A stretch of 64,000 nucleotides of DNA from a bacterium 1XD42-76 (lineage in GTDB: Bacteria > Bacillota > Clostridia > Lachnospirales > Lachnospiraceae): assembly GCA_009917545.1 (NCBI GenBank), contig QZDW01000013.1, forward strand, positions 62,001-126,000. Direction: 5' to 3'. The notes beneath the pieces were generated by a model that did no database searches, was not told where the DNA came from, and saw only the letters and a list, made by a program, of their open reading frames with translations. Every line of letters starts with the position of its first letter. Position 1 is the first letter of the stretch. The position numbers and the translations under genes were made by a program. Below, in pieces: positions 25,148 through 32,754 of the stretch.

Positions 25148-26527
25148 ATGGAAGAAAATCGACAAACGTGGCTGGCCAGGTTTCTGGGAGGGGATAAAAA
25201 AGGTTACAATACTGCGTTTCACATGGCATGGCCTGCAGTGATGGAATCTTTTTTTATTGCGCTGGCCGGTATGGTGGACTCCCTGATGGTGAGTTCGATG
25301 GGATCCTCTGCGGTAGCGGCAGTCGGATTAACGACTCAGCCAAAGTTCATCGGCCTGTGTATTTTTATTGCCACGAATGTGTCGGTCTCGGCACTGGTTG
25401 CCAGGCGCAGGGGGGAGCAAGACCGCCTCGGAGCAAATCAGGTGCTTCTGATGGCGCTCGCCTTTGTTCTGATTGGCGGAACCATTGTCAGCGCAGCCTG
25501 CGTGGCTCTTGCGGATCCGATCATCGCCCTCTGCGGGGCCAACGAAGATACCCAGGCCAGCGCTGCTCTTTATTTCCGTATTATCATGGGCGGTATTATG
25601 TTCAGCATCATTTCGATGGCGATCAATGCGGCCCAGAGAGGCGTCGGCAACACAAAGATCGCCATGCGCACCAATGTTACTTCCAATGTAGTTAATATGA
25701 TCGGAAACTATCTGCTGATTCAGGGAAACCTGGGATTCCCGAAGCTTGGTATCACAGGGGCGGCACTGGCGACGGTCTTTGGAACTGTGATCGCCTGTAT
25801 TATGAGTATCCTTTCCCTGGTACCCAAGGACAACTTTGTCAGTATCCCTTACATATTGAAGGAAAAAGTAAAAATCACCCTGGAGCCTGCAAAAAATATG
25901 ATAAAAATCGCTTCCAGCGTATTTGTCGAGCAGGTATTCATGCGGATTGGGTTTCTGACGGTCTCCATTATGGTTGCCAAGCTGGGGACAGCATCTTTTG
26001 CCGCTCATCAGGTGGGAATGAATGTCATGAACCTGTCTTTTGCCTTTGGAGACGGTATGCAGGTGGCCGCGGTGGCCCTGTGCGGCCGCAGCCTCGGCGA
26101 AAAACGTCCGGATTTGGCGAAAATGTATGGGACGGTCTGCCAGAGGATTGGCAATCTGATCTCTGTCGTCCTGTCAATCCTCTATCTGACCTGCGGCTCC
26201 TGGCTTTATCACCTCTTTTTTGACGAGCCGGAGATCATTGCAATGGGGGTGGGGATTACCAAGGTGCTCACCATCATCGTGCTGTTACAGATCGCCCAGG
26301 TGATATATATGGGATGCCTGAGAGGTGCCGGCGACGTTTTGTTTACAACGGTCGCCTCGACGATCAGCATCACATTTATCCGCCCGATCTTTTCCTACCT
26401 GCTCTGCTATACATGGGGCTTCGGAATCATCGGAATCTGGCTCGGTATTGTCTGCGACCAGCTTTCCAGATTCTTCCTGACGACATGGCGTTTTAAGAGC
26501 GGAAAATGGACAAAGATCGCAATATAG
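25148..26527 (+). CDS. MATE family efflux transporter (second copy)
   Basis: A 459-residue membrane protein with about twelve helices. It carries the MATE signature in both halves (WPAVMESFFIALAGMVDSLM near 26-45 and SSVFVEQVFMRIGFLTVSIM near 253-272) and the loop AAQRGVGNTKIAMRTN (about 159-174). It resembles the clostridial NorM-like branch rather than the DinF-like copy at 15425. The ATG at 25148 is preferred because AAAGGTGAG ends seven bases upstream; a GTG at 25136 is possible. It ends one base from the convergent TasA-like gene. The linked IclR gene may regulate it. Confidence 0.9.
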   Translation: MEENRQTWLARFLGGDKKGYNTAFHMAWPAVMESFFIALAGMVDSLMVSSMGSSAVAAVGLTTQPKFIGLCIFIATNVSVSALVARRRGEQDRLGANQVLLMALAFVLIGGTIVSAACVALADPIIALCGANEDTQASAALYFRIIMGGIMFSIISMAINAAQRGVGNTKIAMRTNVTSNVVNMIGNYLLIQGNLGFPKLGITGAALATVFGTVIACIMSILSLVPKDNFVSIPYILKEKVKITLEPAKNMIKIASSVFVEQVFMRIGFLTVSIMVAKLGTASFAAHQVGMNVMNLSFAFGDGMQVAAVALCGRSLGEKRPDLAKMYGTVCQRIGNLISVVLSILYLTCGSWLYHLFFDEPEIIAMGVGITKVLTIIVLLQIAQVIYMGCLRGAGDVLFTTVASTISITFIRPIFSYLLCYTWGFGIIGIWLGIVCDQLSRFFLTTWRFKSGKWTKIAI

Positions 26528-26528
26528 C

Positions 26529-27254
26529 TTATTCAAGCTGCGGATTCTGTCTCTCGTAGGCACTCCAGGCTGCCTCCGGGCTTTCAAAGCCTCCGGACTG
26601 GATGGCACGGAAATCGACCTGGATGCACTCGACGGCTCCGTCTAACTGGTCTCCGATGATATTGGCAAACACGACCTCGTCAAAGAGTGCCGGAATATCC
26701 TGGCCTGCAGGAAGCGGGATTTCCCGGCTGCCGCCTCCGGTATACTGATATTCGTAGATATGGTAGATCTGCTGTGCGTTTGAATCCGTATATACTTCTA
26801 CCTGCGGGAGCTGGGAGACACGCCGCATGCCGGTTCCCGGATTTTCCCTGTAGGTAAAGAGTTCAGTCTCTGTGGGGATGCCTCCATTGACCGGACGTCC
26901 GCTGGCGTCGGCAGTAGCGATGACCGCAGCCGGGATCCTGACACGGATTCTTAAGTAGGCATCGTTTTTACTGTTGTTTTTGATGGCCGGGTTTTTCGGT
27001 ATGGTCTTACCGGCATAGATATCCTCGGCCTGGCTGATGCCAAGAGCGTTGGAATCGGTTGCGAGGTAGGTTCCATCCGGTAGCTCACCGTCCCATGCAG
27101 ATTCGTACAGGTTGAAATCCACCTTTCCGACAGTAAACAGGTTGTTCGCTGTTTCGTGGTCAGTCATGTAGGCCAGGATGCCGCTTATGCTGAGAATGGC
27201 AATGAGCGCGATTGCCGCGAGAAGCTTTTTTTTCCTCGTTTGCTTTTTTTCCAT
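26529..27254 (-). CDS. TasA/CalY-like protein with SipW-dependent signal peptide
   Basis: A 241-residue secreted protein. The N-terminus is Lys-rich followed by LLAAIALIAILSISGILAYMTD, the long signal recognised by SipW peptidases, then a beta-rich domain (TANNLFTVGKVDFNLYE, PKNPAIKNNSKNDAYLRIRV) like TasA/CalY camelysins. Such proteins form amyloid-like matrix or surface fibres. It lies directly after sipW and overlaps its stop (TAATG), with AAAGGAGG inside the end of sipW. An ATG at 27260 is an alternative start. Fibre formation is inference from family; no metallopeptidase motif HExxH is seen. Confidence 0.8.
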   Translation of the reverse strand: MEKKQTRKKKLLAAIALIAILSISGILAYMTDHETANNLFTVGKVDFNLYESAWDGELPDGTYLATDSNALGISQAEDIYAGKTIPKNPAIKNNSKNDAYLRIRVRIPAAVIATADASGRPVNGGIPTETELFTYRENPGTGMRRVSQLPQVEVYTDSNAQQIYHIYEYQYTGGGSREIPLPAGQDIPALFDEVVFANIIGDQLDGAVECIQVDFRAIQSGGFESPEAAWSAYERQNPQLE

Positions 27255-27754
27255 TAACATGATTCCTCCTTTGTTTTTGCAGTCAGTATCAGCACCAGAA
27301 GAACGGCGGCGGATACGAAAAGCAGGTATCGGAAGCCCTTCCCCTGAATAAACATCAGGACGTAGCCCGCATACGGGATATCAAAGGACACCTTGCCCAG
27401 GACATCCGCAAAGCCGACGGGAGCTTCGTCTGCTTCGCTGTTATGATCGCCTTTCGTAAAAAAGGCCTGATGGTCGCGATCGGTCTCAACCACACGGTGT
27501 ACAACCAGGCTCTGGCCTGAACGGTAAGCGATAATGTCCTGCAGGCCAATCTCGTCTGCCTGTCCGCACGGCGCGACACAGATCATGCTGCCGGCTGCGA
27601 TGGCCGGTTCCATGCTGCTGCTCATGACTGCGTAGGTCTGCATCCCGCGTGCTTTGGGAATGAACAGAAGCAGGGCAAAGGCCGCCGCAGTCAGGAGCAG
27701 AAGATCTGCAAGGATCGTACTCCCGCGCCGCAGCCAGTCGAAAAAGTGCTTCAT
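27254..27754 (-). CDS. sipW: SipW-type signal peptidase I (S26B)
   Basis: A 166-residue membrane peptidase with an N-terminal helix (about 14-33) and a C-terminal helix (about 140-160). The catalytic Ser is in MSSSMEP (about 44-50) and the general-base region is VVHRVVE (about 84-90), where a His replaces the Lys of ordinary bacterial type I enzymes. This marks the ER/archaeal-like SipW class that processes TasA-type precursors. It starts as ATGA overlapping the stop of the sigma-like gene and ends overlapping its likely substrate, so the three are one operon. Confidence 0.88.
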   Translation of the reverse strand: MKHFFDWLRRGSTILADLLLLTAAAFALLLFIPKARGMQTYAVMSSSMEPAIAAGSMICVAPCGQADEIGLQDIIAYRSGQSLVVHRVVETDRDHQAFFTKGDHNSEADEAPVGFADVLGKVSFDIPYAGYVLMFIQGKGFRYLLFVSAAVLLVLILTAKTKEESC

Positions 27755-28233
27755 GGCTGCCTCCTTTTTTCTTTTGTTTTACGGTTGCTCTCTGTAACGT
27801 TACACCATTTATCCGACGAATCGAATGCATGTTCGAAAAAACCGCGGAGATTTTTTAAAATCCTTTGATGCCGGTATTGCAGAGTACTTAATGGGATGCC
27901 GCTTTCTGATGCAATCCGGCGCAGGGACAGGCCGTCGGCATAGAGGCGGCACAGCAGCAGCCGTTCGTCATCATTTAATGCAAGAAGTGCGTCTGCCAGC
28001 CGTGTAAGGAGAATATGGCGTTCCGCCAGAAACTCTGTGGACGGCTGCAGGGGGCTTGCAAACATATCACAGCCGTTGATCTCGTCCGTATCCAGTGCGT
28101 CATAGGAAAATACGTTGTTTCCAATGTCGCTTTCTTTAAAGTACCGTTCCTTGCGTTCGCCGCGGCACCATTCTTTATAGACGGCTTCCGATACCGGGAC
28201 TTTCTGCCGCCCGATCTTGATATAATATTCCAT
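27751..28233 (-). CDS. Sigma-70 region-4-like transcription factor
   Basis: A 160-residue protein. The N-terminal half (YYIKIGRQKVPVSEAVYKEW, then ERKERYFKESD) resembles the small sigma-like proteins of conjugative elements. The C-terminal half has a sigma region 4 helix-turn-helix (LSLRRIASESGIPLSTLQYR, about 108-127). No clear region 2 is present, so it may be a partial sigma or an activator rather than a complete sigma factor. AAAGGAG is ten bases before the ATG. It overlaps sipW by ATGA and is separated from the Com-like gene upstream by a strong hairpin terminator. Confidence 0.75.
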   Translation of the reverse strand: MEYYIKIGRQKVPVSEAVYKEWCRGERKERYFKESDIGNNVFSYDALDTDEINGCDMFASPLQPSTEFLAERHILLTRLADALLALNDDERLLLCRLYADGLSLRRIASESGIPLSTLQYRHQRILKNLRGFFEHAFDSSDKWCNVTESNRKTKEKRRQP

Positions 28234-28301
28234 TTGTCCTGCTCCTTTCGATTTCCCTTTTGTTCTTTTGTGAGTCCGTACAGCGTGTACCCCGCCAAAA
28301 T

Positions 28302-28362
28302 GAAAAAGCAGGGGACGTCGGAATACAGGGAAGATTCCCATGTGTTCCGAAACGTCTCCTGC
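28302..28362 (-). terminator. Rho-independent terminator or attenuator between com-like and sigma-like genes
   Basis: On the minus strand GCAGGAGACGTTTCGGAA pairs with TTCCGACGTCCCCTGC (two-base bulge, one mismatch), with an inner GGGAA/TTCCC pair, followed by CTTTTTCATTTT. It is the strongest terminator in this part of the window. It lies 29 bases after the Com-like stop and about 70 bases before the sigma-like ATG, so it either separates two units or attenuates one. Confidence 0.75.
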
Positions 28363-28390
28363 TATTTGGTAATGTAAATACATTCCGCTG

Positions 28391-28573
28391 CTAGGTAGTC
28401 GCGATATGTGATTGTGATGAGCCTGTGTCCGGTGTCCGCACGGAGCGGCGCAGGGAGATCTGCTGGATCTGACGGCATCGCGGGCACTTGATTCTGATCT
28501 GCCCGCTGGCGGCCGGATCGGTATCGAAAAGCCGTCTGCGGCAGACAGGACAATAAATCGTTGTAGGTATCAT
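28391..28573 (-). CDS. Com-like small zinc-finger protein
   Basis: A 60-residue protein with a CPVCRRRLFD...IKCPRCRQIQQISL pattern, i.e. a single C4 zinc finger (CxxC at about 8-11 and 30-33) as in the phage Mu Com translational activator and related bacterial proteins. The C-terminal 20 residues are polar and probably disordered. A GGGGGG ribosome site lies four bases before the ATG. It has a strong promoter with a LexA box just downstream of the -10, so it should be induced by DNA damage. Its role is unknown; it could regulate the operon downstream of the terminator. Confidence 0.65.
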   Translation of the reverse strand: MIPTTIYCPVCRRRLFDTDPAASGQIRIKCPRCRQIQQISLRRSVRTPDTGSSQSHIATT

Positions 28574-28595
28574 GATTCCCCCCTTTTCGAAATAT

Positions 28596-28644
28596 CGAAC
28601 ATATGTTCTTAAAATACAATATCAGATTTCTTTCAATCTGTCAA
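28596..28644 (-). promoter_or_regulatory. Sigma-A promoter with LexA (SOS) box for the com-like gene
   Basis: On the minus strand TTGACA (28639-28644), a 17-base spacer and TATTGT (28616-28621) form a promoter. GAACATATGTTC (28597-28608), a perfect 12-base palindrome matching the Gram-positive LexA consensus, covers the predicted transcription start. A second symmetric sequence, ATTTCGAAAT, follows it. Confidence 0.85.
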
Positions 28645-28645
28645 T

Positions 28646-28900
28646 ATCAAATTTTCCGGAAAATGGCAGCAAAGAAAGACCAGTGCAGGAAATAACGTGA
28701 GGAAGGACAGCAGGCGTTTCCCGCCGACAGGGATGCAAGAATGTAAAAAGGTGGGAAAAGCTGTAAAAAAGCCGGCCCGGGTATGGAAATTTGACGCATT
28801 CTGTGGTAGAATTTTGGCGGAACAGGAGTTTGCCCTGCCAAAAGCTGCCGCTTTCTGTACAGGGCAGACAGATGTTACTATATTACCAGGGGGAAGAGCT
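28646..28900. other. Gap without recognised gene
   Basis: Nothing coding is convincing in this stretch. It contains a 7-bp stem, TGCCCTG (28831-28837) with CAGGGCA (28860-28866), shortly before the next ribosome site, and a TTGACG (28791) without a good -10. Confidence 0.4.
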
Positions 28901-29500
28901 ATGATTGAAAAGATGGCGGATGCCATCGGCGTGACTCCAAAGACATTGGTGATCGGGATCATCTGTTTTATCATTGCCTTTATCATCATCTACATTAAGA
29001 TAACGATTGATGAGAAAAAAGGAGTCAACAGCCAGGAAAAGGCAGATGTCCGCAAGCTGGTGGACAATCTGGTTCCGAACGGAATGCAGTATATGGCCGC
29101 TTATGCGCACAGCAAAGAGGTCTATGGCAGCCGTACCATGCGGCGCGAGGTGTACCACTATTACGTTTTGGGATTTCGGGGAGATGAGCCGGATCACATG
29201 TGGGTGATACCGATCGGCGTGGAGAGCGGGAAAATCGTGTATACGGAAGCGATACGTGTAGGCGCAGAGAACCTTACACATGTGGGGGGAAATGCCTACT
29301 GCCTGCTGTTAAATTTCCCGGGAAAGAAAAATCTATATATGATTACCGTGGACAGCAGCAATACGAAGCTTGGCAAGGAGTGTCAGGTAAATATCCAGCA
29401 GCCGGAAGAAGCCAGGGCATTTCAGGAGTTTGCTCCGAAATTCCAGGAGAGGGTGAACGCGGCTCTGGGAGTGGATAAGAAAGGACGTCCGCTTAAGTAG
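28901..29500 (+). CDS. Membrane-anchored hypothetical protein
   Basis: A 199-residue protein with one strong hydrophobic helix near the N-terminus (about 17-37, LVIGIICFIIAFIIIYIKI) and a soluble remainder rich in beta segments (YHYYVLGFRGDEPDHMWVIP). I do not recognise the family. The ATG at 28901 has AGGGGGAAGAG upstream; the frame is open 5' of it without a ribosome site. It is followed after 21 bases by another membrane protein of unknown function, so the two are likely an operon. Confidence 0.65.
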   Translation: MIEKMADAIGVTPKTLVIGIICFIIAFIIIYIKITIDEKKGVNSQEKADVRKLVDNLVPNGMQYMAAYAHSKEVYGSRTMRREVYHYYVLGFRGDEPDHMWVIPIGVESGKIVYTEAIRVGAENLTHVGGNAYCLLLNFPGKKNLYMITVDSSNTKLGKECQVNIQQPEEARAFQEFAPKFQERVNAALGVDKKGRPLK

Positions 29501-29521
29501 ACGATAAGGGGGAAAAGGAAC

Positions 29522-30199
29522 ATGGATATCAGGCGTTTATTCCGCTGTATGGGCAGGGGGACCTGGATGCTGATCGGCGTCGGAGCCACGCTGCTTTACC
29601 TGACAGCGGCAGATTTTGTCATTTCCATAAAGCCGGCAGTCAGCTTTGAGGACATGCTGGACGGAAAGGAAGTAAAGGTGGGAAGCCGTGTGGCAGGAGA
29701 GGTCGTATTTGCGATGGATTATTTTGCCTCAGAGAGCACCTATACGAGATATGAGGACGGCTCCCGGAGCGGAAGCCGCAAATCAGGCAATTATTATCTG
29801 ATTCCCACGGCTGAGGGCTATATTGCCTTAAAAAGCCGCCAGGCAGACGTATCTGCGTTAGATGCACTTTCAGAGGAGACGTTCGAATATATGAACAACG
29901 GCCCGGAGCCGTCAACCGTAATCCATATGCAGGGCAAGGTGGAACGGATGGAAGGGACGTTAGCCGGATATTACGAGGAATATCTGGAAGAGCTTGGATA
30001 CAGCGAGGCGGAGATCGACGCGTTTGGTGAACCGCTTGTCATACGGTATCTTAATTTTATTGCCGTGCAGTCCATGTTTGCCGCAGCGTTGCTGATCCTG
30101 TTTTTGGATATATTCTTTTTACAGCGCAGATATCGGCGTGCCGGAGAGGACCGCGGCTTTAAACGTGCAGAAGATCTGCCGGATCCGCGGAGTTATTAA
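29522..30199 (+). CDS. Hypothetical protein with two membrane segments
   Basis: A 225-residue protein with helices near 14-35 (TWMLIGVGATLLYLTAADFV) and 178-198 (FIAVQSMFAAALLILFLDIF) and an extracytoplasmic domain of about 140 residues between them (SVKVGSRVAGEV-like beta region, then an acidic helix). The C-terminal tail is basic then acidic. The family is not recognised. GGGGGAAAAGG precedes the ATG. It pairs with the preceding gene. It is followed by a separate promoter for ftsH. Confidence 0.6.
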   Translation: MDIRRLFRCMGRGTWMLIGVGATLLYLTAADFVISIKPAVSFEDMLDGKEVKVGSRVAGEVVFAMDYFASESTYTRYEDGSRSGSRKSGNYYLIPTAEGYIALKSRQADVSALDALSEETFEYMNNGPEPSTVIHMQGKVERMEGTLAGYYEEYLEELGYSEAEIDAFGEPLVIRYLNFIAVQSMFAAALLILFLDIFFLQRRYRRAGEDRGFKRAEDLPDPRSY

Positions 30200-30235
30200 A
30201 AAAATATAACCTTTGCGAAACTTCCGTGAACTTCC

Positions 30236-30264
30236 TTGACTTTATGCGTATTTCGCGCTAGGAT
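30236..30264 (+). promoter_or_regulatory. Promoter of ftsH
   Basis: TTGACT (30236-30241), a 17-base spacer and TAGGAT (30259-30264). It gives a leader of about 104 bases containing a TTCCC/GGGAA pair around 30293-30321. Confidence 0.65.
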
Positions 30265-30374
30265 GTGGTAAAACAAAATGACAGCCTGTCATTTCCCGGA
30301 TATATACTTATCCCAGGGAATCAGCTGCCACATGATAAAAGGTCTGTCAGAAAGGGAACGGAAGGAGAGAATTT

Positions 30375-32225
30375 ATGGGAATAAAGGACGGCGGAAAGAG
30401 GCCGGAGCCGGATCATATGAACTCCGGTAATTCCAAAAGCCTGATTTATTACATGGTAATCACAATGGTGATTACGCTGCTTTTAAACGGTTTGGTATTT
30501 CCATCCATGATGCGGCAGGAGATCCTGGAGGTCGGGTATAACGACTTTCTGGCAATGGTGGATGCCGGACAGGTGCGCCAGGTCCAGAAGGGCGAGGAAG
30601 AGCTTTGCTTTCTGGCAGAGGATGCCAATGGGAAGAAACAGCTCTATAAGACCGGGCTGTGGGAGGACCCAAAGCTCACGGAACGTCTTTATGAGGCCGG
30701 TGTGACCTTTGCGACTGTGATTCCCCAAAAGGAATCGGCGATCATGTCATTTTTTACAAACTGGATCCTGCCGGTCGGAATCATGCTGATTGCCGGACAG
30801 CTTCTAAGCCGCATGCTGATGAAGCGGATGGGCGGCAACGCCATGACCTTCGGGAAATCGAATGCCAAGATCTATGCGGAAAACGAGACCGGAAAGACGT
30901 TTGCAGATGTGGCCGGGCAGGAAGAGGCCAAGGAGGCGCTGCGGGAAATCGTGGATTTCCTTCACGATCCCAAGAAATATTCGGATATCGGCGCCTCCCT
31001 CCCCAAAGGGGCTCTGCTGACAGGCCCTCCGGGAACGGGAAAGACACTTCTTGCAAAAGCTGTGGCAGGCGAAGCGCATGTGCCGTTTTTCTCAATCTCG
31101 GGTTCTGAGTTTGTGGAAATGTTCGTCGGCATGGGAGCAGCCAAGGTACGTGATCTCTTTAAGCAGGCCTCAGATAAGGCCCCCTGTATCGTGTTCATTG
31201 ACGAGATTGACACGATCGGCAAGAAAAGGGACGGGGGCGGCATTGGCGGAAACGACGAGAGGGAGCAGACGTTAAACCAGCTCCTTACAGAGATGGACGG
31301 TTTCGACGGGAAGAAGGGCGTCGTGATTCTGGCGGCCACCAACCGTCCGGATTCGCTTGACAAGGCACTTTTGCGGCCGGGCCGGTTTGACCGCCGGATC
31401 CCGGTGGAGCTTCCGGATCTCAAGGGCCGGGAAGCGATTCTTAAAGTTCATGCTCAAAATGTCAAGATGGATGATACGGTGGATTTTAACGAAATCGGCC
31501 GTGCGACTTCCGGAGCCAGTGGAGCAGAATTAGCCAATATCGTCAATGAGGCGGCACTGCGCGCTGTGCGCATGGGCAGGCGCGTAGTCTGCCAGGAGGA
31601 TCTGGAGGAGAGCGTGGAGACCGTGATCGCGGGGTATCAGAGGAAGGATTCGTCAGTATCGCAGAATGAAAGGCGCATCGTGGCCTACCATGAGATCGGC
31701 CATGCGCTGGTGGCAGCCTGTCAGAGCCACTCGGCCCCGGTTCACAAGATTACGATTATTCCCAGGACGTCAGGAGCACTTGGCTATACGATGCAGGTGG
31801 AGGCCGGGGAGCGCGTGCTGATGAGCCGGGAGGAGGCATTAAATAAGATTGCCACTCTGACCGGAGGCCGTGCGGCTGAGGAATTCATGTTCCATTCGAT
31901 TACGACAGGTGCGGCCAACGACATCGAACAGGCCACAAAGCTTGCCAGATCAATGGTGACGCGGTATGGGATGAGCGAACAGTTTGGCATGGTGGCTCTG
32001 GAAACCGTGACAAACCAGTATCTGGGAGGCGATTCTTCTTTAGCCTGCGCGCCGGAGACGGCAAAAGCAGTCGATGATGAGGTAATCCGCATTGTGAAGG
32101 AACAGTACGAGAAGGCGTCAGAGATCCTTAAGGAGCATGCTGCCAAGCTGAACGAGCTTTCAGAATATCTTCTGGAGAAGGAGACCATCACCGGAGAAGA
32201 ATTTATGGAGATTTTAAAGAATTAG
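30375..32225 (+). CDS. ftsH: ATP-dependent zinc metalloprotease FtsH
   Basis: A 616-residue membrane AAA+ protease that degrades misfolded and regulatory membrane proteins. Two N-terminal helices (about 22-40 and 118-138) flank a periplasmic-type domain. The AAA module has Walker A GPPGTGKT (about 217-224), Walker B IVFIDEIDTIG (about 272-282) and the second region of homology with RPGRFDRR (about 333-340). The protease site is HEIGH (about 439-443), with the third Zn ligand in the following helix. The ribosome site GGAAGGAGAG is seven bases upstream. The gene is slightly shorter than usual (about 640), and may be one of several paralogues. Confidence 0.95.
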   Translation: MGIKDGGKRPEPDHMNSGNSKSLIYYMVITMVITLLLNGLVFPSMMRQEILEVGYNDFLAMVDAGQVRQVQKGEEELCFLAEDANGKKQLYKTGLWEDPKLTERLYEAGVTFATVIPQKESAIMSFFTNWILPVGIMLIAGQLLSRMLMKRMGGNAMTFGKSNAKIYAENETGKTFADVAGQEEAKEALREIVDFLHDPKKYSDIGASLPKGALLTGPPGTGKTLLAKAVAGEAHVPFFSISGSEFVEMFVGMGAAKVRDLFKQASDKAPCIVFIDEIDTIGKKRDGGGIGGNDEREQTLNQLLTEMDGFDGKKGVVILAATNRPDSLDKALLRPGRFDRRIPVELPDLKGREAILKVHAQNVKMDDTVDFNEIGRATSGASGAELANIVNEAALRAVRMGRRVVCQEDLEESVETVIAGYQRKDSSVSQNERRIVAYHEIGHALVAACQSHSAPVHKITIIPRTSGALGYTMQVEAGERVLMSREEALNKIATLTGGRAAEEFMFHSITTGAANDIEQATKLARSMVTRYGMSEQFGMVALETVTNQYLGGDSSLACAPETAKAVDDEVIRIVKEQYEKASEILKEHAAKLNELSEYLLEKETITGEEFMEILKN

Positions 32226-32239
32226 AGAGGAGAACCAAT

Positions 32240-32467
32240 ATGCCTTACATTGCAATCAAAGCGTACCCGAGAGATATGGAGACGAAAAAGGCGCTTGCCA
32301 GAAAGGTAAATGAAGCAGTCCTTGAAGTGCTGGGCTGTAAACCGGAGGCTGTGACAATCTCATTTGAGGATATTCCGAAGGAGGAGTGGCAGGAGAAAGT
32401 CGCCAAACCGGAGATTGAACCGAAAATGGACAAGATGATGATTGTTTCCGGTAAAGAAATGCAGTAA
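32240..32467 (+). CDS. 4-oxalocrotonate tautomerase-like protein
   Basis: A 75-residue tautomerase-family protein. The catalytic base Pro2 (MPYIAIK) is retained after Met removal. The beta-alpha-beta layout, AVTISFEDIPKEEW (about 37-50), matches the family. These enzymes interconvert enol and keto forms. There is no aromatic degradation pathway nearby, so the substrate is unknown. It starts 15 bases after ftsH with AGAGAGGAGAA upstream and is probably co-transcribed with it. Confidence 0.82.
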   Translation: MPYIAIKAYPRDMETKKALARKVNEAVLEVLGCKPEAVTISFEDIPKEEWQEKVAKPEIEPKMDKMMIVSGKEMQ

Positions 32468-32489
32468 AAAACGAAGCGGGCGGCAGAAA

Positions 32490-32585
32490 GGGGCTGTTGC
32501 GAAATTCAGCAATTCTGTAATATGAGGCTGTTTCCTGTATAAGCCGATACAAAATATTGCATGAATCTGCTATTTTGCAGCAGCC
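32490..32585. mobile_element. MITE-like element with 15-bp terminal inverted repeats
   Basis: GGGCTGTTGCGAAAT (32490-32504) is repeated inverted at 32571-32585 (two mismatches). The 96-base interior is AT-rich and non-coding. The ends resemble the GGGCTGTTGCAAAAT-type termini of IS1182-like insertion sequences. No clear target duplication is seen, and a plain terminator/hairpin cannot be excluded. Confidence 0.45.
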
Positions 32586-32613
32586 CTGTTTTGATACCTA
32601 TATGTATACAGAA

Positions 32614-32674
32614 TGCCGCCTGTGAGCGGCAGCTGCTAATCTGCAGTATGACCTGTCTGGATCCTTATGCCGGA
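32614..32674 (+). promoter_or_regulatory. Structured leader of the adenine deaminase gene
   Basis: Three consecutive hairpins are visible: GCCGC/GCGGC (32614-32629), CTGC/GCAG (32632-32645) and GTCTGG/CCGGAC with one G.T pair (32654-32674). The pattern does not match a purine riboswitch. It could be an RNA regulator or just local pairing. Confidence 0.35.
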
Positions 32675-32754
32675 CCGGTAAAGAATTTGTACATACGTGA
32701 AGATTTTATAGGGGAGAAGAGACAGAGATTGTCATTTATGGAGGATACAGGAAA

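Noticed and set aside
32586-32754. Purine riboswitch upstream of adenine deaminase
   Set aside because: The conserved core of the purine aptamer and its three-way junction are not present.
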